The notes below the pieces were generated by a model. That model was not told the DNA's origin, made no database searches, and saw only the letters and a list, made by a program, of their open reading frames with translations. Both the position numbers and the translations under genes were made by a program. From Xanthoparmelia taractica (taxonomy: Eukaryota > Ascomycota > Lecanoromycetes > Lecanorales > Parmeliaceae), in assembly GCA_033085395.1 (NCBI GenBank), contig JANQBS010000068.1, positions 1 to 64,000 on the forward strand: a stretch of 64,000 nucleotides of DNA. Direction: 5' to 3'. Shown piece by piece: positions 58,578-64,000 of this stretch (its first letter is position 1; every line of letters starts with the position of its first letter).

Positions 58578-60601
58578 GATAACGGATTTCCTGCGATTAT
58601 TTTCGTTTTCAGTGGCAGATCAGAGACAAAATATCTGTATATTCAATTAACAATGATGTTGGACAAGCTTTTGGAGAGCTTTCATCTGGTCGAAATAACC
58701 AAGGGTATGAAGTGGCGACTCCAGAAAGAAATGGCGGAGGGAATTGGCTACGACGGACAGACACTATCTGTCCGGTGCGCGCAGTGATAGTACTGAATTT
58801 GGATGAACCCTTCTTGCGTCCTCTTGACCAGGGCCAATGCCAGCAAGTGTAGCCATGTTATTCTGTGGGTTTCACTCTCTATCTGCGCAAGGGAATGCAG
58901 GTCTCCTTAGCTTGAAGAGGCTCTGGAAGACAATTATGAAACGCGGTCCAACCACATGTTCCAGACGGGTCGAGCAGTTTCAGCTAGATAATTGTAGGTT
59001 TCCCCTCCCGAACGAGTTGTGTCTCCAGTGCATGACCAAGGTCCAGAGTCTTTCGGCGCTTGTGCTCGTACATGTGCATTCAACGTCAGAATTCTCCTCA
59101 CTCTTTCATTTTATCTGAACACGCCGAGTCGCTTTGTGACTTCGGAAGACTTGCAGCGAAGATCACCGACCTCAAAGTCTTCTTTCTCTCCGCATTCTAG
59201 CACATGCATACGGAGTACGTAGTATGATAATGTTAGTGTGCAGTGGCGCCGTGATGAAACGCGACGGGAGCACCAGGAAGGTTTGATATGTTTCAGCCAA
59301 TGGTGAATGAGCGACTAGTGTTTTAAGCGATAGGCGCTCCATTGATATGCGCTCAGCTCAACGACAATCCAACTCCTGCTACCCCATCCTCCCCACAAGA
59401 CCTCTCCAAATCCCCCGAAGGGCCAATTGGAAACGCGAGACTCGGAATTCTTGGAGTGGGGTCTTATCGACAGAAGCCACCGTATTTTCTGATAGGTGGA
59501 TACTTACATCTGAATCCTCCGCAGTGATGCAAGTTGGCCAGCTAAGGAAGGCCGAAAACGACGTTCTATGCATCATTATGCATCGGAAAACTCCAGTCAT
59601 GCACTGTATCCGGAAATATGTCTCGTAATGTCACACCATTAGGCTATGGGAGGGTCCAAGTCTGCCATGTCATAGCAATAGCCTCCCCTACCCCCCTGGA
59701 GAAACCGATTCAGCGTTGACTGGCCTATATTGGCCTTCGTTAGGCATACAAAACTGCTCGATCATATGCGAAAGCTGCTTGCGGCATTGCAAAGTGTAGC
59801 GTGTTCCCATACGATTATCTATTTGTGTCCAGGGTTTCAATGCTGGGAGCATAAGCATTTTCGCGGCGCTTCCGAAAAAGCATTGATGCCAACCCTTATC
59901 AACTCTTAGCGCGCATGGGAGAATCTGTGACGCACTTCCTGCCGTGTTCCTGAGTTTATTAAACCTGAATGCCAGTACCTGAATGCCTTCCATATTGCCG
60001 CGATACCGCACGAATGGCGGATGCCGATGGAGAACATGTTTAGAAGATATGAGCTGCAGATACCGAGTAGACCCGATTGCTGCACAACGTTCCGTGATGC
60101 TACTTTATGCATTAACCTTAGCATTGGTCCACCACTGTCTGCTCGATCATTCACCATGCCGCACACACCAAACACGGCATGGTCATGGCAACTACACCGT
60201 GCAGCCGGCGTTTAGAGCGTTTCAACTCAATGTCAATGATGGATAGATTTTCGTGAAAGGGCGAGACTGAAATTACTTCGTAGTCACCCCACCATTACAA
60301 GGTTCCCGAGCCCGGTAGATCTACCTCAGGAATTCTTGGATAGCAACCACAGTTTCCCTGCAGCACCCCCTCTTCTCCATCTTGCCGCCCGAATTGTTCG
60401 TCGGTTCTATTGTTGCGCCATCCACGTAAACATTCCCCGCCAACCAAACGAAATAGCTCACCTAGCTCTGAATAGCTTTTGTTTATAAAACATAGAAACT
60501 TCCCCAATCGTGGACCGTGCTCTCCAGCAGTCCTGCCAGTCTCCCCATAGTCCTCGCCGTCTGAAACCTGCCATCAACTCAATCGTCCCAGGTCTGCGAC
60601 A
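58578..60601. other. No supported gene
   Basis: Short frames only. Nothing with a signal peptide, membrane helix set or known motif. The stretch just before 60602 is pyrimidine-rich with CATCAACTCAATCG, compatible with a fungal promoter and leader. Confidence 0.45.
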
Positions 60602-60940
60602 ATGCGCGCCTCAACTCTCCTGTCCGCCGCGCTCGTCCTCCTCATCTCACCTGCTTTGGCAGCTCCCCTTGACGCACGGAATGGTAAAGTCTCGTATTCA
60701 CTTTCTCAGTGCCGCATCTCAATACCTCTTTGCCGGCTGAACATCCCCGACTAACCTCACCCAGGAGTGACTCCTGTTCAATATAATGCTCCTGCTGCTC
60801 ATCCCGCAAAGCCTTGTGGCAACCAACGTCGGAGCTGGCTACCACTCTGGCGCCGACAAAGAACCGTCACCGGCAGTTACGACTGCAGCTTCACCATCTC
60901 CCTGGGTGAGCTTATGCGATTTGAGCATGGAAAAGAGTGA
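60602..60940 (+). CDS. Small secreted protein candidate
   Basis: Exons 60602-60683 and 60765-60940 (81-nt GT-AG intron) give 85 aa. The first 21 residues are a clear signal peptide (MRASTLLSAALVLLISPALA, cleavage near AAPLDARNG). The mature part is short and holds two Cys. The frame after about residue 45 is uncertain: another frame over 60787-60910 and one over 60964-61216 (GMPGGPFGRLLSEMPSQW) also look protein-like, so a further intron or a frameshift may extend the protein. The intron is placed just after the signal peptide region, as often seen in fungal secreted proteins. Effector-like by size only. Confidence 0.5.
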
Positions 60941-62404
60941 TGAATCTGTTGGAGCTTGCATGGCAGCGGGATGCCTGGAGGGCCGTTTGGGAGACTTCTA
61001 TCTGAGATGCCTTCGCAGTGGATTGATGGTCGCGCTGAGTACACCAAACGCGACACCATTCTCTTTCTCTTCTTTGACGATAATGCTATCGTGGTACGGC
61101 GAACGTGTACGCCGAGGAGAGCGTTTCACCATGTTATCTTATCAGTTACACTAGACAACAATCTAGTTCATTACCAATCCGGGGCCCTCTTGCTCCGTAG
61201 AAAACAGTACCTTTGAGCTCCATACTCACGCATGCAAGCACTCTTCAAGCATAATCGTGACACTACAGAATTGCAAACCAACCTCCTCATTGCCCTCCCC
61301 TCTTACTACGCACACCATCATCAAAGCACCACCCATTCCTTCAGTCCAAGCATCCCCACACCCGTCAAATACCTCATCACAAGTGCGCTTATACAAAATC
61401 CACTCCAACTCAGGTACCCGTGCACCAAACCCAAGCGAATAATTTGCCGGTGCACCTACCTCCCACCTCTCTCAACTCCCCTCTCGATCTCTCCAATCAA
61501 AAAAGCTCGGCAATCTATCCTACAAGCGCCCGCAAATCTCTTATGTACTTCCTCTTCCTAAAGTAAAAGTATTCCCAAAGTACGTACGTAACCTTAGCGG
61601 GCGTTCTCAGCCGTCGAATGCCTGGAGCGTCTGATCCCCCTATTCTCCACGCGTATATGTATAAGTAAGGTCGGTGCATTTTTCCATTTTTCATTTCATT
61701 GGTTGGCATTACGTACTCAGCATGTAATATGCACCAGTGGATTCAGATCCTTCGTCGCGCCCCCCCCCCCCTTCCCCTCCCCTGCCTTGCCCTGGCAGAA
61801 AAAAGAAGGGTCTGTGTGGAATGAGATATTTAAAAAGTCGTTTTTCGATGGCGCGCGGAACAGAGATGCGGACAGCTTATTATATTTTACGAACCTACCA
61901 AAGGCCCCAGTACATAACAATAAGGTAGGTACATAGATATACTTCTTTCCATCATCTCAAAACGCGAAATTACCCATCAGTCGCATAACTATAAGCATGC
62001 AGCGGGTGGACACACCCCCGCATTCATAAGCATTCTGTGTATGCGATCGTTCTACCGCCAGCTCGGGTCCGGACCTGATATCAAAGCGACAGGTAGATAA
62101 GGCTGAGTAGTGTCAAAGAAAGAATCAACAAACCGATTTTTTCGGCTCACGGATAATTTGAAGATCGGATTATTATTGTCTTGATCAGATCTGAGCCAAA
62201 TGGGTAAGGTAAGGATTCTCCCACGACTCACACAATCTCTGCTGGCAGTCGAGGTGTAACCATGGCATTGTCTGGTATTCAAGAAGCGCAAACTCCCAGC
62301 TCGCCCCATTCCTCGATCTCATAACCCATCACTGACTCCCCTGGCACTTCTCTCCTCCATCCCTCCCGGACACCCCACGCAATCTCAACTCGATCCCGAC
62401 AGAT
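60941..62404. other. No supported gene; poly-C tract
   Basis: A possible 3' continuation of the secreted protein lies at 60964-61216 (see that entry). A C-run of ten or more bases is at about 61760-61770. Otherwise no coding signal. Confidence 0.45.
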
Positions 62405-62803
62405 CTACCAAGTCCTCCTCATCATCTGCCTCTGCGCTCGATGTGTTTGGTAAAAGAGGCCACGACGCCGACCTTGAGGTCGAGTTGCTAAATTGAGGCT
62501 TGGGTAGTGTTTGGATGGAATCGATGGTGCCGGTGAAGTCATGTTTCCAACATTGGAGTCGGTTGGCTTGGATGTTTCCGGTTGAGGAAGGGTACTGGTG
62601 AAGTACTGACGAGTGCGGATATGGTTCGCTGGAGGCTTGCTGAGATCAGATCCCGGTCTTTGGTTGAACGCTCGATTCCGTGTGACGGGGGATCTGGGAG
62701 TGGATATGCCTCTGTTTGCATTCCCGGTCAGGCTCAGTCGGTGGCTGAGGTCATTGCAAGTTGAAGGTTTGGAGAGTTTCGGAGTGGGTTCGTGGTTTTC
62801 CAT
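62405..62803 (-). CDS. Uncharacterised Ser/Pro/Arg-rich frame, doubtful
   Basis: A 132-codon frame starts at the ATG at 62803 and is low in hydrophobic residues (MENHEPTPKLSKPSTC, TPRSPVTRNRAFNQRPG). No domain is recognised. Near its end another frame has an acidic run (AEADDEEDLVDL), so a short intron near 62480-62440 may change the C-terminus. It could be a disordered protein or chance. Confidence 0.3.
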   Translation of the reverse strand: MENHEPTPKLSKPSTCNDLSHRLSLTGNANRGISTPRSPVTRNRAFNQRPGSDLSKPPANHIRTRQYFTSTLPQPETSKPTDSNVGNMTSPAPSIPSKHYPSLNLATRPQGRRRGLFYQTHRAQRQMMRRTW

Positions 62804-64000
62804 GACTGAAACTATTCATCTTGGAGAACAGATGAATCGGGCACACTTGGACGCAAGCGAATAGGATCTGTGCTACTGAAGGCAGGTTCGCTGGCCGGGA
62901 TCTATATTCGGTGCCAGCTGCTAGTATCTCACTATCGTAAATCGCAATTTCCCAACCTTCAAAGAATCTGCATCTGCTCTAGGTACAGAGGGGCTCCAAG
63001 GAGTGTAAACACTATCGGTATATCAACGATCAAACCACAAGATATATGTTTTCTCATAAGCCTAGCTATGAAGTAATATGTCATGTGCTCGACTCATGGT
63101 TGTTACTCTCATGGAGCATTCGACCGAAAACACAGTTGAGCGAACCCGCGGCGAGTGAGTAAGTGACTTGCCTCGCATGTAAAAAGAAAGGTATAAATGT
63201 AGGGCAGCGTCAGCTGGATCTCTTCCTTTATAAACGTTGCACTCTGTCGATAGATACTTGCCACATCCATTCGCTCTATATATTCAAGGCCAAAAGTAGA
63301 GAGACGACAGCACACAGCACATAGCACCTCGAAAATCACACAGAGCACCCAACACGCGAACCCCAAAACCTACCCTCTCACCAAACCCCCAACCCCCACC
63401 AACCCATCAAAAACCAAAACCCCAAAAAGCCGATGAAATTCCTTCAGACCACAAAACGGTAAGCCCCGCCCCGCAGGATCCAAAGCTCACATCCCTTCAA
63501 AAACCTAATTTCCTTATTCGACACTAGCTCCTCGCCCTAGAAGGGCTCACCCCCCACACCGGGAAACCTAGTAGTAGTTCAGTCGTAGTCTAGCCAATTT
63601 TGGTCGAGACTATGCTGAATTAGTACTAGGTGCTATGCTTTGCATATTTCTTCTACCCCTGCCGAGCTGTACATATGCACCGGTTGTCCTAGTCGGAGTC
63701 GCAGGATTCAACGCTCACGAGAGTCAAGACCCTGAAAAGCTGAAAATCTGAAAGTGGATTGGCGCATAATACCGACACCTTTACGCGGTACCCCCCGTAC
63801 CCTTTAGTTCTTGGCGAATCCGTTCCCTGCAACGTTCGATTGTGGTTCTTTTTGGGGGCTTGTTTGGGGGGGGGGGGGGTGAAGTTGTCCAATTATTGTG
63901 CAGTGTTGCTTGCGTTGCTTTGCGATGTGGATATAGGAGCTTTACATGGGTTTAGATGAGGGGTTGAGTTGGCGTTGGGTGGAAGGAGCATCATCCATTG
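62804..64000. other. No supported gene; hairpin and homopolymer
   Basis: Contains a hairpin at 63568-63629 (separate entry) and a G-run of about 13 at 63868-63880. A short frame at 63433 (MKFLQTTK followed by a GTAAGC donor) was not extendable. Confidence 0.45.
63568..63629. repeat. Imperfect 24/23-bp inverted repeat (hairpin)
   Basis: The left arm CTAGTAGTAGTTCAGTCGTA plus GTCT (63568-63591) pairs with AGACTATGCTGAATTAGTAC plus TAG (63607-63629), separated by 15 bases. A few mismatches and one size difference exist. It could be a miniature element or an RNA hairpin; no flanking gene explains it. Confidence 0.6.

Noticed and set aside
63433..63552. Tiny gene starting MKFLQTTK with an intron
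   Set aside because: After the possible intron the frame stops within four codons.

Overview
The window is from the nuclear genome of a filamentous ascomycete. Three things show this: short (48-80 nt) spliceosomal introns, fungal-specific families (HET, DUF3431, ApsA/Num1, SAT4-type rhodopsin, highly reducing PKS), and an AT-rich block whose decay is C-to-T/G-to-A, as repeat-induced point mutation (RIP) leaves. Gene content and the sharp GC/AT partition suit a dothideomycete, possibly Pleosporales; that placement is inference.

Layout. 1-3.2 kb: a small inverted-repeat element and two broken conserved genes. 3.5-18.5 kb: a compact housekeeping block on both strands: a ZGRF1/Dbl2/Mte1-like repair factor, an ApsA/Num1 cortical anchor, splicing factor Cwc24, ferrochelatase, Ku70 and a DUF3431 membrane protein. 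18.7-25.5 kb: one Ty1/copia retrotransposon on the minus strand, delimited by 276-bp LTRs and a CTTCA target duplication, heavily RIP-mutated and carrying three nested insertions (two hAT-like, one solo-LTR-like), each with its own target duplication. 25.6-26.4 kb: a Tc1/mariner transposase relic. 26.7-27.6 kb: an intact Shb17-like histidine phosphatase. 28.0-44.5 kb: a gene graveyard holding a reducing polyketide synthase, a cytochrome P450, a HET protein, a TPR fragment and a secreted protein, all broken by truncation, frameshifts or stops, many of them CAA/CAG to TAA/TAG. 46-64 kb: sparse genes, including a Cys-rich repeat protein, Prp38, a rhodopsin-family membrane protein and several putative secreted proteins, separated by long stretches with no confident gene.

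How it fits together. The 3.5-18.5 kb block is ordinary conserved biology; two of its genes act in DNA double-strand-break or replication-fork repair (Ku70 and the ZGRF1-like protein). The 28-36.4 kb segment looks like a dead two-gene secondary-metabolite locus (PKS plus P450, same strand). Its stop codons fit mild RIP of a duplicated copy, so an intact paralogous cluster may exist elsewhere in this genome or in relatives. Gene models were spliced by eye. Where exon phase and total length closed exactly (ApsA, Hem15, Ku70, DUF3431, Shb17-like, rhodopsin-like, Cys-rich repeat protein) they are well supported; models in 52-63 kb are weaker. No rRNA, tRNA or CRISPR array was found.
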